Shown piece by piece: positions 20,668 to 31,139 of a stretch of 64,000 nucleotides of DNA. The notes under the pieces were generated by a model. That model worked only from the letters and a program-made list of their open reading frames with translations. It was not told the origin of the DNA and made no database searches. The stretch covers positions 62,001-126,000 of the forward strand of contig MCFE01000119.1 in the NCBI GenBank assembly GCA_002104905.1, given 5' to 3'. Position 1 is the first letter of the stretch. Every line of letters starts with the position of its first letter. The translations under genes and the position numbers were made by a program. Source of the stretch: Basidiobolus meristosporus CBS 931.73 (taxonomy: Eukaryota > Basidiobolomycota > Basidiobolomycetes > Basidiobolales > Basidiobolaceae).

Positions 20668-23590
20668 ATGGCCAAGACTACTTTGACTCAACACCATAAG
20701 AGAAGAGAAAAAAGACCATGTGGCTATTGTGGCAAACCTCTCAGCCATGAAGCATGCAGACAGCATAGGAAGTATTACAAGGATCATGGCCAGTGTTTTG
20801 CCACTCAAGTCATATTTGACCATTCATTGGTCACTACTATACCAACATTATCTTTCTGGCCAGTTGATACTTCTATATCAGCACCTGGCTGTCTTTGTCA
20901 CCTTGCGCAAACTGAGTCAGGTGAGTTTGCAACACCTTTAGGCTTACCTCAGCCTTCTGAATATGGCATGCAGAGTGATAGCTCTGACAAAGAAGGTTCA
21001 CTGATGGATTTTGAGCCTATCTCCCCTAACAAGAGTACCACATATGAGTCCAGTCAAATCCCTATATGCAATGAGACAACACCAGTTGAGACAAATGCCA
21101 AGGATACTTTATGGAGCCAAGTGAGCCCAGTAATCCATCTACTGGTGAATGATGTGATGTTGTGGCTAGAGAAGTGGCACATTTCCACTAATATCAGTAA
21201 TGAGGGCTTTGAGGATTTATTACTACTTGCCAAAATCATACTGGGATGCAACCTACAATGTACATGGTACAAGTGGACAACCGTCATGCGGCTGGCAACA
21301 TATGATCCAGAGACTGTCCTGATTCCAGCATGTATTAACAGTTGCATGGCATTCACATCCAAAAATGCTACCATTCAACATGTCCAAATTGTGAGGAATC
21401 CACCACCATTGAGGGAAAACATTGTTCACACTCTGAATATATTCCGGTCATACCCCATCTGAGGAAGCTGATGCAGTCCAACAAATATTGCAAAGTTATA
21501 CAGTACCGCACTCAGTATCAATCAAGTGCAAACATATCCAATATATTTGATGGCAAACATTACAAACAGCTCAGAAGCAAGGGCTACTTTGAAGGTATGC
21601 ATGACCATGCCTTTGCTTTAGCACTGGATGGATTCTCATTAGACAAGTACTCTACCAGCAAATCCTGCTGGCCACTGATTCTCATCAATCTGAATCTGCT
21701 GCCCATCTTACAGTATCAGAGCAATAATCTGTTGGTAGTCTTACTGGTATCTGGGCCTAAATCACCGTCCAACCTGGGTAGCTACTTGTATCCATTGCTG
21801 AATGATTTTTATATGCATTCCAGCAGGATAATGGTAAATGGCCGTCATGTAAAAGCGCATATTAGTATCTGCATTGGAGATACCCCAGCCATCAGCAAGA
21901 TAGCAGGTTTTTCTGGGCACAATGGACAGTATTGCTGTCAAATGTGTGAGATTCAGGGGATTTACTCCATAACTCACACACATTATTATTACCCAAACAC
22001 CAGCACTAAGAACATCATCTTTCCACAGAGAGAACATACAGAAGTAAGCATGCAATTGCAGCAAAGTTGGCAAGCTATAAGCCATTGGACAGAATATGGA
22101 ATCAATTGGAACCTGGAGATACTTAAGATAGAGGGTGTCTGTTGGAGCAAAAGCTTTCCACTGGGAGCAATGCATTTGCTTTTCAACAACATCCCTATAC
22201 TGATGACCAAGTTGTACATGGGGCATTTCAAGCCAAATGAGCCCTTCAAGATACTGGAGAAATTTGAAAAAATTGGCAAGATATTACAGAGTATCCGCTA
22301 CCGCAAGTACTTCTCACGGGCTCCAATCAATACTCATATGCATATGCAACAATACAAATGCAAAGACTGGATGAACTGGATATCTAGTTATTCAAGTAGT
22401 GTTCTGAAGCCATTTCTACCAAGAGTACATTGGAAGCATTGGGAGTCATATGTGGACATTGTAGGAATATTTATCCAGATGCGGATCACCAATGCCAACT
22501 TGACCCATCTACAGCTGTTGTGTGAGGAGTTTGTGATGGGATTTGAGCGGCTATACTACAAACATAAAGCTGAACATGTAGATCTCTGCCACTACTGTAT
22601 CCATTCTCTACTCCATTTTTGCATGGTGTGTGGAGAATATTGGGCCTTGCTTCACCTTTTGGGATTTTCCTATAGAGCAGATGTGTGGGGAGATAGGAAG
22701 TCAAGTCAAGTTGCAGGTACTACCATATCCCAATTTCATCACAAATATTAACTTGAAGTCTGTCATGGATGTGATGAGTTGGCACATGGAGGACAGCCAG
22801 AAAGAGGTGGAAAATACTGAGGACATATGTGCACATGGAGACACCAATGCCTATGGCATTAAAAAGCTAAGCAGACCCAATGCGTGGGTAATCAGTTAAG
22901 TAATGCAAAGTTGGGTTGGGTGCAACAAGCAACTAATATTTATCAGGAAAACTCCACAAGATATGCCGGATTTCTCATGGTCACAAGCCAACTTCTACAC
23001 CATTCAATGCAGAATTCACACAAACAAAAGCCAGAGCGCACCTATAAGTGGGACTAGAATCCAGCAGGGAGGAGGAATATATTGGCTAAATACCAAGAGG
23101 TTCTTTGCCAATATTCAGGAGATATTCATGGCAGAAGTGGCAATAACTAAGCATATATTTGCAAGATGTTTATGCTACCAGCAGTACAAGGTATATGGCA
23201 ACTTTGCAAGTATTACACTAAAAAGCTGTCAAGTTGAGGTGATAGAAGTATGTCAATTGCGGCAGGTGTGCGTGTTTGTAGAGGTTAGCAAGCAGGAGGC
23301 CATAGTTTTTTTTGATTCACACTATATGTGGAATACCCAAGGTAATACTGGGTAAGCAAATAAAGAAAGGTGATTCTACAGTGGAATATATGAATTGCAC
23401 AAGGGGAGGTAGAAAAAGGAAATACCATTTGGTAAATTGGTACGGTAGCATTATACAGAACCAGCAGCAGGCTGTCATACTGCCAAGAAAAAGCCATCAG
23501 AGTCTTGCTGTGAGGCCGTCAAAATACCGTCAAGTTTCTTGCCATATAAGGCAATTGGAAGTCCTGGCCAACTGGATCCACTTAAAATAG
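20668..23590 (+). pseudogene. tnp2-family transposase, copy B, frameshifted
   Basis: The N-terminus has a Cys/His cluster (RPCGYCGKPLSHEACRQHRKYY) that resembles a zinc-binding region. A CMAFT...CPNC region follows (about 21345-21390), then the tnp2 core: ALDGFSLDKYSTSKSCWPLILINLNLLP, LLVSGPKSPSNLGSYLYPLL and the GHNGQYCCQMCEI motif (about 21620-21960). A conserved LLHF...GPCFTFWDFPIEQMCGEI region follows at about 22600-22690. The C-terminal part ends near 23590 with NCTRGGRKRKYHLVNWYG. The phase changes near 21375, 22625 and 23340, and a TAA stands at 22897-22899. Some phase changes could be introns; the TAA is a mutation because copy A keeps TAC. The protein would catalyse cut-and-paste transposition. 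Confidence 0.85.
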
Positions 23591-23833
23591 TAATAAAGCT
23601 CTGAAAGTCTGCAACAATAACATGCAAATATTGTCACAGCACCAATCAAAAGTTGTCAAGTTTTATCTCTTTATTTGGCTGTAAAATTTGCAAAACATTG
23701 TCATGATCTTGTTATAAGATTGTCAGGAGGGTCACTAATTCTAGGCTGCTGTTATTATGACTGTCTCTGAGCAGGATCTTGATGGATGATCCAGATTGGA
23801 TCCACCTGCGGGACCAAATTATTTTTCATAGGG

Positions 23834-25170
23834 TGATGGACTACAGCAGAATATCCATGTTATCCCAAGTACAAGTTTAAGTTACCAGCTCCCAAATATA
23901 TAGGCCTGTAGGTTTTTTTTGTTGTCATTTATCTTCATTCTTACTGGCTGAGTAATGCAGCTGATTATGTAGTGTTCCCATCAGTGTTGAGACTGAAGAT
24001 GATCTGGTGAGCTCTAAGTTGATTCCAGCTTTCATGACGTATTGCTCTGACATGTACTTGTGTAATGCTCCTGAGCATTCATAATCTTGGCAGGTTCTGC
24101 ATTTAATACTCCATTCAAGCATAATAGATTTTGAGAGTTTGAGGTTATTTGGGAAAAGTATTCTTCAGTCATATCAGAGGTGAGTTCAGTGTGTACTTCT
24201 GGTTCAACCTCAATGTTACTATGCTTAAGAGCTTAAATATGGATGAATGTTCTTGTTGACTGGTGTCCATTTCTTCTCTGAGGGAATTATTCTGCAATAC
24301 ATCCTTGCTGGTTGTAATTAAAGCAAACTCCTTTCTTCCTATATTCTTCTGAGGTGGAATTCTCCACATAACAGCTATTTCCATTGGCACTGCTTCTGAA
24401 TGTCTTCTTTCATAATGATTTTAACCTCTCTGATTAGTCATGGTGAGCTTTGCAGCTCCAAACATAGCTGAGTCACAGTCAATGGCAATCTTGATGGCAT
24501 CTTGAATAGTCTGAGGTCTTTGATTATTCACTTCCTTCAAATTCTTTCTTTCAACCCATGAAAAAAATAATCAACTTGCTTCAGAGAGTCCATCCTTTCA
24601 GTTTGCCCAAGTAGACATCTATGTTCACAGATGTATTCTTCAACCATTCCTTTCTATCTGAGTGTCTTCAGCTTCCCACCTGGTGGTGTCTGCCGGTGTA
24701 GGGGTTCAAAAGAATCCTGAATTTTCAACACAACCTCATCCCAGGTAGAGATTGTGGAGTACTCAATCATGATGGCTACTGAATCTTGTTGTGGTATCAC
24801 TGTAAAGCTAAATCTGCTAGTACAAAGCTGCATAATGAAACTTGCTTTCTGGGGCAAATCCTTTGGCGTTAAGAATACTTCAATGTGAAAGTACCAAGTT
24901 TGCAGATTTTCACTGACTCTACCACATTACCTGTTAACCTTCACACTTAATGTGCTCCTGACAATATTGTACTAGCTCTGGCCCATGTTAATCACTTCTG
25001 GTTGCTGCTGGCTGAGGATGTGGAGTAAATGGTGCTGTTGGGCAAGGATTTGCTATATAGCGTTCTTCCATTCTGCACTTTTGGACATCCTGAGGGGGGC
25101 TTCTTTTTTCTTCAGGAGGGCAGCTTCTGGTCATTACTGCTACCAATGCTTCAAGTCCTGATATAAAAGT
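23834..25170 (-). pseudogene. G2 copy 2 protease and gag
   Basis: On the minus strand from 25170 down: a gag core with STWDEVVLKIQDSFEPLHRQTPPGGKLKTLR (about 24654-24760) typical of gypsy Gag, a degraded zinc-knuckle segment (about 24270-24330), and protease remnants (YMSEQYVMKAGINLE, about 24000-24060). Stops and shifts are frequent. The gag N-terminus abuts the LTR at 25171. Confidence 0.82.
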
Positions 25171-26251
25171 TGTAGTGGAATTGGAAGTTCAGCTAGTATT
25201 GTATTCATTCTAATTTGAACTGATTTTTATCAAGGATCCAGCAGCTCCATATATATATCTTTCCAGATCAACTGCAGACTAGTTGTATTTGATTATGTAG
25301 GTTGTGGCTGATGGCTTGTTTTATTGCATCATCATCACCCAATTAGATCTCACATACTACATCCAATTCTGTCTGATATGGAGCTGCTGATTCATCTGCT
25401 GACCAATACTACTGATTTGATAGGTAACACTGATATAATCATAGGCTAAAGATAAGACTTGTTCCGTTGGATAGTGCCACATTGAGCCATGAGTGCCAAA
25501 TAGTGCCATAGTGTGCCTGAGAGTCATAGCAGACCTAAACTTGGCCACAGAGTATGGCATATAGTTCTTCATATTCATGCAAAGCAGCCCCTGTGTTTCA
25601 CCTACAGTGCAGGAGAAAATCAATTTTTTAACCTTTTTTTTGGGATCAAAATTGTGCATGACATAAAAGAGCACAGACAGACTGAAGATATGCATCTGGT
25701 ACACAATACCCATGGCACTCTAAATCTAGCCCCACAGGCTTGTAGCATGTCACAAAAATGCATGGCACTATCTTGGTCCACTGGCACTATCTGGCACTTT
25801 AAGTGCTTTGTATAGGTTCTACTTTAGGGCTAATATTTAAATATAGTGCCAGAGAGTACCAGTGGACCAAGATAGTGCCATGCACTTTTGTGACATGCTA
25901 CAAGCCTGTGGGGCTAGATTTAGAGTGCCATGGGTATTATGTACTAGATGCATATCTTCAGTCTGTCTGTGCTCTTTTATGTCATGCACAATTTTGATCC
26001 CAAAAAAAAGGTTAAAAAATTGATTTTCTCCTGCACCATAGGTGAAACATAGGGGCTGCTTTGCATGAATATGCAGAACTATATGTTGCACTCTGTGGCC
26101 AAGCTTAGGTCTGCTATGACTCTCAGGCACACTATGGCACTATTTGGCACTCATGGCTCAATGTGGCACTATCCAACGGAAAAGTCTATAAAACTAGCTG
26201 ATTTGACTAGAAACTGATCTAGCTTCAATATTCATGTGGTAGATCATAACA
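25171..26251 (-). repeat. G2 5' LTR, split by the fold-back element
   Basis: On the plus strand it runs from TGTAGTGGAATTGG to AGATCATAACA. Without the 733-bp insert and one TSD copy the LTR is about 345 bp. Related LTR copies lie at 34653-34993 and 35442-35851. The AATAAAAATCAGTT stretch on the minus strand offers a polyadenylation signal. Confidence 0.8.
25455..26187. mobile_element. 733-bp fold-back MITE with Harbinger-type ends
   Basis: Two arms of about 345 bp (25455 to about 25799, and about 25845 to 26187) are near-identical inverted copies with a loop of about 45 bases. The end reads AGACTTGTTCCGTTGGATAG, against AGACTTGTTCCATTGGATAG in the Harbinger element at 50852. ATA flanks both sides (25452-25454, 26188-26190) as a 3-bp TSD; the G2 LTR at 34930-34940 has the uninterrupted GAGTATAAAAT. 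No ORF of significance is present. Near-identity of the arms suggests a young or gene-converted element. Confidence 0.93.
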
Positions 26252-26606
26252 TTGAGTCTAACAAGATATAGGTACTGAGCTTCTATATACAAGCAACTGA
26301 TTAACTAGCATTACCACTTCTTTATAGAACACGTAAATCTAAGCACTTCTCAGATTGATACATGTTTGGCCACTCAAGTAATCATAGAGTATTCCTTAGG
26401 CATTACAGTATAAACAATGTATAGTTGAAATATTGAGCTATTTGGTATCATTAAGTAGCTAAAGATTTACTTCACATTTAATGACTGGTCTAAATCATGG
26501 TAAGATTCATTTGCAACCCTAACTTTGCAACTTTTCTCAGATTTATGATTATATGATATTCACCTATGGTCAAGATCATATTAATGCTTCTAACAAATGT
26601 TATGTA
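26252..26606 (+). repeat. No gene; partial copia family-2 LTR in the right half
   Basis: 26252-26421 shows nothing I can assign. From about 26422 the sequence (GTTGAAATATTGAGCTATTTGG) is the first half of a family-2 LTR, cut at 26606 where a complete LTR of the same family starts. Confidence 0.6.
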
Positions 26607-26976
26607 TGTTGAAATATTTGACCATTTGGTATCATTCAGCAGCTAAAAATTTACTTAGCAATTGTAGACTAGTCTTGGTCACTATGGGACCAATTTGCAG
26701 CAGCAACATAGCAAGTCTCATCAGATCTATGATCCTTTGACTAATCCCCTATAGAGAAGATTATATTAATACTATTTACCAAACATTATGTACTAACCCT
26801 GAAACTCTCACAGAATGCTCCTGAGTGTTAAGAAACCCTCCTTATTTAGTATTACAGCTCTATTACTTCTACAAAGGTACAAATACTGATCCTCTTCGTG
26901 AATAAATAACGGTTCAACTATTATTCCTATTTCTTGATAAGTTCCTTATATCCAAAATACTTCTTATATTGCAACA
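26607..26976 (+). repeat. Copia family-2 5' LTR
   Basis: A 370-bp LTR from TGTTGAAATATTTG to TATTGCAACA, followed by a primer site and gag. The minus-strand LTR at 30467-30836 is the same length and family. Confidence 0.88.
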
Positions 26977-26977
26977 T

Positions 26978-26988
26978 GTTATGAGCCC
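26978..26988 (+). other. Primer-binding site, half-tRNA type
   Basis: GTTATGAGCCC one base after the LTR is complementary to GGGCTCATAAC, the anticodon arm (CAT anticodon) of initiator tRNA-Met. This is the priming mode known for Drosophila copia, where the primer is the 5' half of the tRNA. Confidence 0.75.
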
Positions 26989-27012
26989 CAATTGCCTTAA
27001 TTTATTCTAAAC

Positions 27013-27458
27013 ATGACTTGTACTAACAAACAGAACAATAAAAACATCTTTCTTGTAAAGGAGAGGTTTGATAGCAAGAACTACAGACTTTGGATAATCA
27101 AGTTGCAGATCCACCTTGATCAAAGAAAGCCTTGGAACATAATATCAGGAAAAGAAATTGTGCCAAAAGGAACAGCAGAAGAAGTGGAGAAGTCTCAAGA
27201 GAAGGAGAAAATGGCCTTCAATGCGCTATATGTCAATATGCAAGATTCCTTCATTGGACAAATCCACGCTTCAGATACTGTCAATGCCACATGGGAATCA
27301 TCAGAGAAGATCTCTAGAGCAAAGCCAGTATCAAGCAAGCTTCATATAACAGAAATTGAGTGAAACTGGGCATAAATTAGCTTTGGGTATCAGAGATCAC
27401 AACCACACCCTTTTTGATCTGTTTCACATATATGCAGTGATATGCAGTGCTACAGATG
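27013..27458 (+). pseudogene. Copia family-2 gag N-terminus, internally deleted
   Basis: A 116-aa frame (27013-27363) matches copia Gag of the UBN2/DUF4219 type: RFDSKNYRLWIIKLQIHLDQRKPW and the AFNALYVNMQDSFIGQIHASDTVNATWE region. It ends early at TGA. The next bases jump to a fragment coding the 'LGIRDHN' segment near the integrase zinc domain, so roughly the second half of gag and the protease are deleted. A different-family LTR starts at 27459. The equivalent gag region occurs inverted at 30060-30446. Confidence 0.83.
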
Positions 27459-27807
27459 TGTTGTAATTACTGAGTTGTCACCTAATTATTCATTCTAACT
27501 TGGTCACGTAGATTGTATACTGTGATTAGCATTCTGTCCTTACCAGATTTCTTGTAGGGATTTACTTGGATCATTTTCACCAAATTGTCAGATACCCAGA
27601 TTTTTATTTTTCTTGAAGTTGTCCAAAAGACCCCAAACTTTGCACACATATTCTTGGGACCTTCCTTAGCAAACTCTACACGTTTGTTTCCTCTAATTTA
27701 TGAAAAGTACAAATACCATACTTTTGATCAATAAATCTACAAGTGAAGAACATGTAAATCCTCTAGTTCTCCACATTACTTCCAATACTTCTCAGAGTAT
27801 TGCCGCA
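27459..27807 (+). repeat. Copia family-3 LTR
   Basis: A 349-bp LTR from TGTTGTAATTACTGAG to GTATTGCCGCA. The next bases (AAATGAACCC) are a decayed half-tRNA primer site, so this is a 5' LTR whose internal region was lost within about 40 bases. The second family-3 LTR is at 41631-41979 on the minus strand. Confidence 0.8.
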
Positions 27808-27844
27808 AAATGAACCCAATCTCCTCTGTATATGTGCCTATCTT

Positions 27845-30446
27845 CTTTTACTATACTCCAGGTGCCTGCTTGGGCCCATACAGCAATTTCTTAAGTCTGC
27901 ACACCTTATGGAGGCCTTTTGGATTGGTAAAACCTTCTTGTTGCTGCTTATATATAGTTTCTTGCAAATCCCCATTTAGTGAGGCTGTTTTGACATCCAT
28001 TTGGCATAGATCTAGACTGTGTACAGCTGCCAGGGCTTGAACTCTCCCAATGAAGTTAGGCTGGGCAACCAGAGCAGATGTTTCTTTAAAGTCTAGTCCC
28101 TGGACCTGGGAATAGTCATTAGCCACTAATCTAGCCTTGTACTTTCCAACAGTACCATTTGAGGTTATCTTGATCTTGTAGACCCATCTACATCCTGTTG
28201 GCTATCTCCCATGATTGTAAATCTACCAGTTCCCACATTTTTGCCTTGATCAGTGATTGGTACTCCTCCTGCTTGGCTTGTTGCCACATAGTTACATCTG
28301 GACTTTGCATTGCTAGTAGCAGATTCTGAGGTTTGGAACATAAGGTAAGATAAGCTTCTTCATGATCATTAAGTGTCTGCCACCACAATAAACAGTCATT
28401 TCCTACTTTGGTATATCTCCCAACTGGGATAATTGGCTATGATCTGGAACTGGAATAATTATCTTTTGTATCTGGCTGAATTTTGTATGTATATTCTTCA
28501 TTAGTGTTGATTGCATCATCAGGCAGCTGGCCAATGATTTCTGTGGCTTTCTCATCTGATTTCTTCTCAAATAGAATGTGGCTGCTCTTGATCAGCTTCT
28601 GGGTTTTTCCATCATTCAATCTATACCCTTTAGTATCATCACAATACCTGAGAAAGATCCCTTTTCTGCTCTTTGATTCCGGCTTTGAGCTTTTTTTGTC
28701 AGGGATGTGATAAAATACACCACTGTCAAAGATCCTGAGGTGCTGGAGGTCTGGTTTTTTGTCTGTATATGCTTTAAAGGGTGTAGAAGCACATAGTGCT
28801 GTTTTTGGGCATCTATTCTTGTTTTGTACAGCTGTAGCAACAGATTCTGCCCAGGACTTGTAGTCTACTCCCTTATCATGTAGCATAGATTTTCCTATCT
28901 CTACTACTGCTCTACTAGCTGTTCTGCTACTCCAATTTGCTGTGGAGTATATGGAACAGTGGTCAGTTGAAGTATATCAGTATATGAGCAGTATATGCAA
29001 ACTCCTTTAAGCAGTATTTACCTCCATTGTCACTTCAAAGTATCATCAAATTCCACCCAGTTTGTGTTTCTACCATGTTCTTGAAGTGCTTAAACATCTT
29101 TAAAGCCTCATCCTTTATTTTGAGGAAGCATATCCATATATATCCTGTCTTGTCATCAATAAGTGTCATAAAGTATCTCTTGGCTCCAAAGGACAGTGTT
29201 CTCATGGGCACACATATGTCTGAATATACAATAGCTAATATCTTCACGGTATTGATGCCTTCTGAGCTCCTGAGATGTTGCCTTGCTTGTTTCCCACTTG
29301 AACATCCCTTACAGACTCTCAATTTTATTGGAACTGGGTAATTTAGGCCTAAAACAAGGTCATTTTTCATCAATTGGCTCATTTTGTGTTCCCCAATATG
29401 TCCTAGCCTCCTATGCCATGTCTCCCAGTTAGTTTCATTAGTTTCAGCAATGTTAGCATACTCAGGTGCGGTTACATTGCATTGTTACTTGTATATATTG
29501 AGATATCTGATTCCCAAAGCTAATTTTTGTCCATTTTACCCATTATTGAGCAGTTCAGCTTAGTAATAGCAAATTTCAGTCCCTGAGCAGTTGCTCTATT
29601 GACTGAAATTAGATTCTTAGCTATTCCAGGGGCGTAGAGTATGTCTGTTGGCTTTGCTGCTGTTTTGCCTGCTCTAGTTTCTGTCTTTTGTCTGCATGTT
29701 TCTTCTTGTATTCTCTTGCCCAGTGTCCTGGCTTCATATAGTAGTTAAAGCAACCAGGTTTTATGGTTTTTGTTACCTTCCCTTCTTTTCTATGTGCCTT
29801 TCTGAGCTGAATGAAGTATTGTCCTCAATTTTCTCTGCTTGATCATTATGGCTGAGTTTTTCATGGAGAGGTCTCCCTTTGACACAGTGTAAAGTCAAAT
29901 TGTCTTCTCTGCTTCCAAAAGAAAGTATGAGAGGTGCATACTTGTCTGGTAGGTTGCAAAGCTGACAGAGTATTGTTTCTTTATCATTTACACTAGCATT
30001 AATGCTGTAAAGTTCTTCTGCAAGTGTCTCCGTTCTGGTAATGAGTTATTTTATGTCATCATCTGGCTTCTTCCACATGTTGACAAGCTTTTGTATTAGG
30101 TAAGGCTTGCTTGATACTGACTTTGCTCTAAAGAACTCTCTAAGGGTTCCCATGCTGCTTTGGCAGTATGTGAAGTATGAATTTGTCCAATGAAGGAATC
30201 TTGCACATTGGTACATATGGCATTAATGGCCTTTCTCTCCTTCTGTTGAAACTTCTCCACTTTTTCTGCTGTTCCTTTGGGCTCAGTTTCATTCCCTGTT
30301 ACTATATTCCAAAGCTTTCTTTACTCAGAGTGGATCTTCATCTTGATTCTCCAAAGTCTGTAGTTCTTCCTATTAAGCCTCTTCTTTATAGGGAAGATGT
30401 TTGTATAGTTTTGTTTGCTGGTAAAAGTTATCTTACAATAGGCTAA
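27845..30446 (-). pseudogene. Copia family-2 gag-pol remnant
   Basis: On the minus strand from 30446 down: Gag core (about 30060-30446), degraded zinc knuckle (about 29680-29760), integrase zinc domain and core (LAIVYSDICVPMRTLSFGAKRYFMTLIDDKTGYIW at about 29140-29230; SDNGG region near 29010-29040; FKAYTDKKPDLQHLRIF at about 28720-28780), linker, and the RT start (YSQVQGLDFKETSALVAQPNFIGRVQALAAVHSLDLCQMDVKTASLNGDL, about 27950-28110). It stops at the family-3 LTR junction before the YVDD motif, so RT is incomplete and RNase H is absent. Many stops and shifts. Confidence 0.85.
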
Positions 30447-30453
30447 GGCAATT

Positions 30454-30466
30454 GGGTCTCATAACC
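30454..30466 (-). other. Primer-binding site, half-tRNA type (minus strand)
   Basis: The minus strand reads GGTTATGAGACCC directly after the LTR, one mismatch from the initiator tRNA-Met anticodon-arm complement. Confidence 0.7.
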
Positions 30467-30836
30467 TGTTGCAATTTAAGAAGTGTTTTAGATATATGGA
30501 GCTTATCAAGATATAGTCATAATAGTTGAGCTGTTGTTTATTTACAAAGAGGAGCAGTGTTTATACCTTTGTGGAAGTAATATAGCTGTAACACCTACTA
30601 AGGAGGGTTTCCTAACATTCAGGGGCATTCTGTAACAGTTTGTGCATTAGTACATAATGTTTGGTAAAAAATGTTGATTTGATCTTCACTATAGGGGAAT
30701 AATCATAGGAACATTGGTGTGAAGAAACTTGCAAATTTGGGGCTACATATAGGTCCTACAGTGACCAAGACTACTCTAGAACTGTTAAGTATGTTTTTAG
30801 TTGCTGAATGATACCAAATAGTCCAATATTTCAACA
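30467..30836 (-). repeat. Copia family-2 5' LTR (minus strand)
   Basis: 370 bp; on the plus strand TGTTGCAATTTAAG to CCAATATTTCAACA. It is the inverted counterpart of 26607-26976. Confidence 0.88.
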
Positions 30837-31099
30837 TAAATAACAGTTCATCTATTATCCCTATTTCTCAATTGGATCCATGTATTCAAATCACTTCTTA
30901 AAATGCATCAATGTATTTCCCCTGGAGCTATTACAGACCATTCCTGACTATTAAGAAACTCTTTTAACCTAGTGTCACACTTACATTTCCCCTACAATGG
31001 TATTAATACTATGCTCCTTTATGAATAAACAATACTTCAGCTATCATCACTATATCTTGAACAGATCCTTATTTCAATATGATTTAATTGATTGCAACA
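30837..31099 (+). repeat. Copia family-2 LTR fragments
   Basis: Two plus-strand right-end pieces of family-2 LTR follow each other: 30837 to about 30900 (TAAATAACAGTTCATC...), and about 30905-31099, ending ATTGCAACA. They suggest the minus-strand element entered an older LTR. Confidence 0.65.
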
Positions 31100-31139
31100 T
31101 GTATAAATGGTATATTGATACTTATATTATAACAACTAG

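Larger units (their letters stand above)
18050..23833 (+). mobile_element. Complete tnp2-type (CACTA/EnSpm-like) DNA transposon, copy B
   Basis: Left end CCCTATGGAAAAT and right end ATTTTTCATAGGG are inverted repeats, 12 of 13 positions alike. TGA flanks both ends (18047-18049 and 23834-23836), a 3-bp TSD as known for EnSpm elements. The paralogous G2 copy at 34009-34020 reads GTTGATTGATGG with a single TGA at that place, which is the empty site. The 5784-bp element carries two divergent genes: a companion gene on the minus strand and tnp2 on the plus strand. Confidence 0.93.
17453..26251 (-). mobile_element. Gypsy family G2, copy 2, interrupted by tnp2 copy B and a fold-back element
   Basis: The pieces are: RT to protease boundary (17453-18049), protease and gag (23834-25170) and the 5' LTR (25171-26251). 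The tnp2 transposon occupies 18050-23833 and the fold-back element 25455-26187. Removing both makes the G2 sequence collinear with the other G2 copies at 14487-17452 and 33271-34990. The region downstream of RT is missing, replaced by copy 1 at 17452. Confidence 0.85.

Noticed and set aside
20668-23590. tnp2 as a KDZ (Kyakuja-Dileera-Zisupton) transposase
   Set aside because: The DGFS...CWPLILINLNLP, GPKSP and FPIEQMCG motifs, the CCCTA ends and the 3-bp TSD fit tnp2/EnSpm; KDZ elements give 8-bp duplications.
25357-26130. Open frames of 97-118 codons within the fold-back element, similar to each other on opposite strands
   Set aside because: They mirror each other because the arms are inverted copies. 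No protein family is recognisable.
29027-29341. Plus-strand 104-codon open frame
   Set aside because: It is the antisense shadow of the copia family-2 integrase coded on the minus strand.
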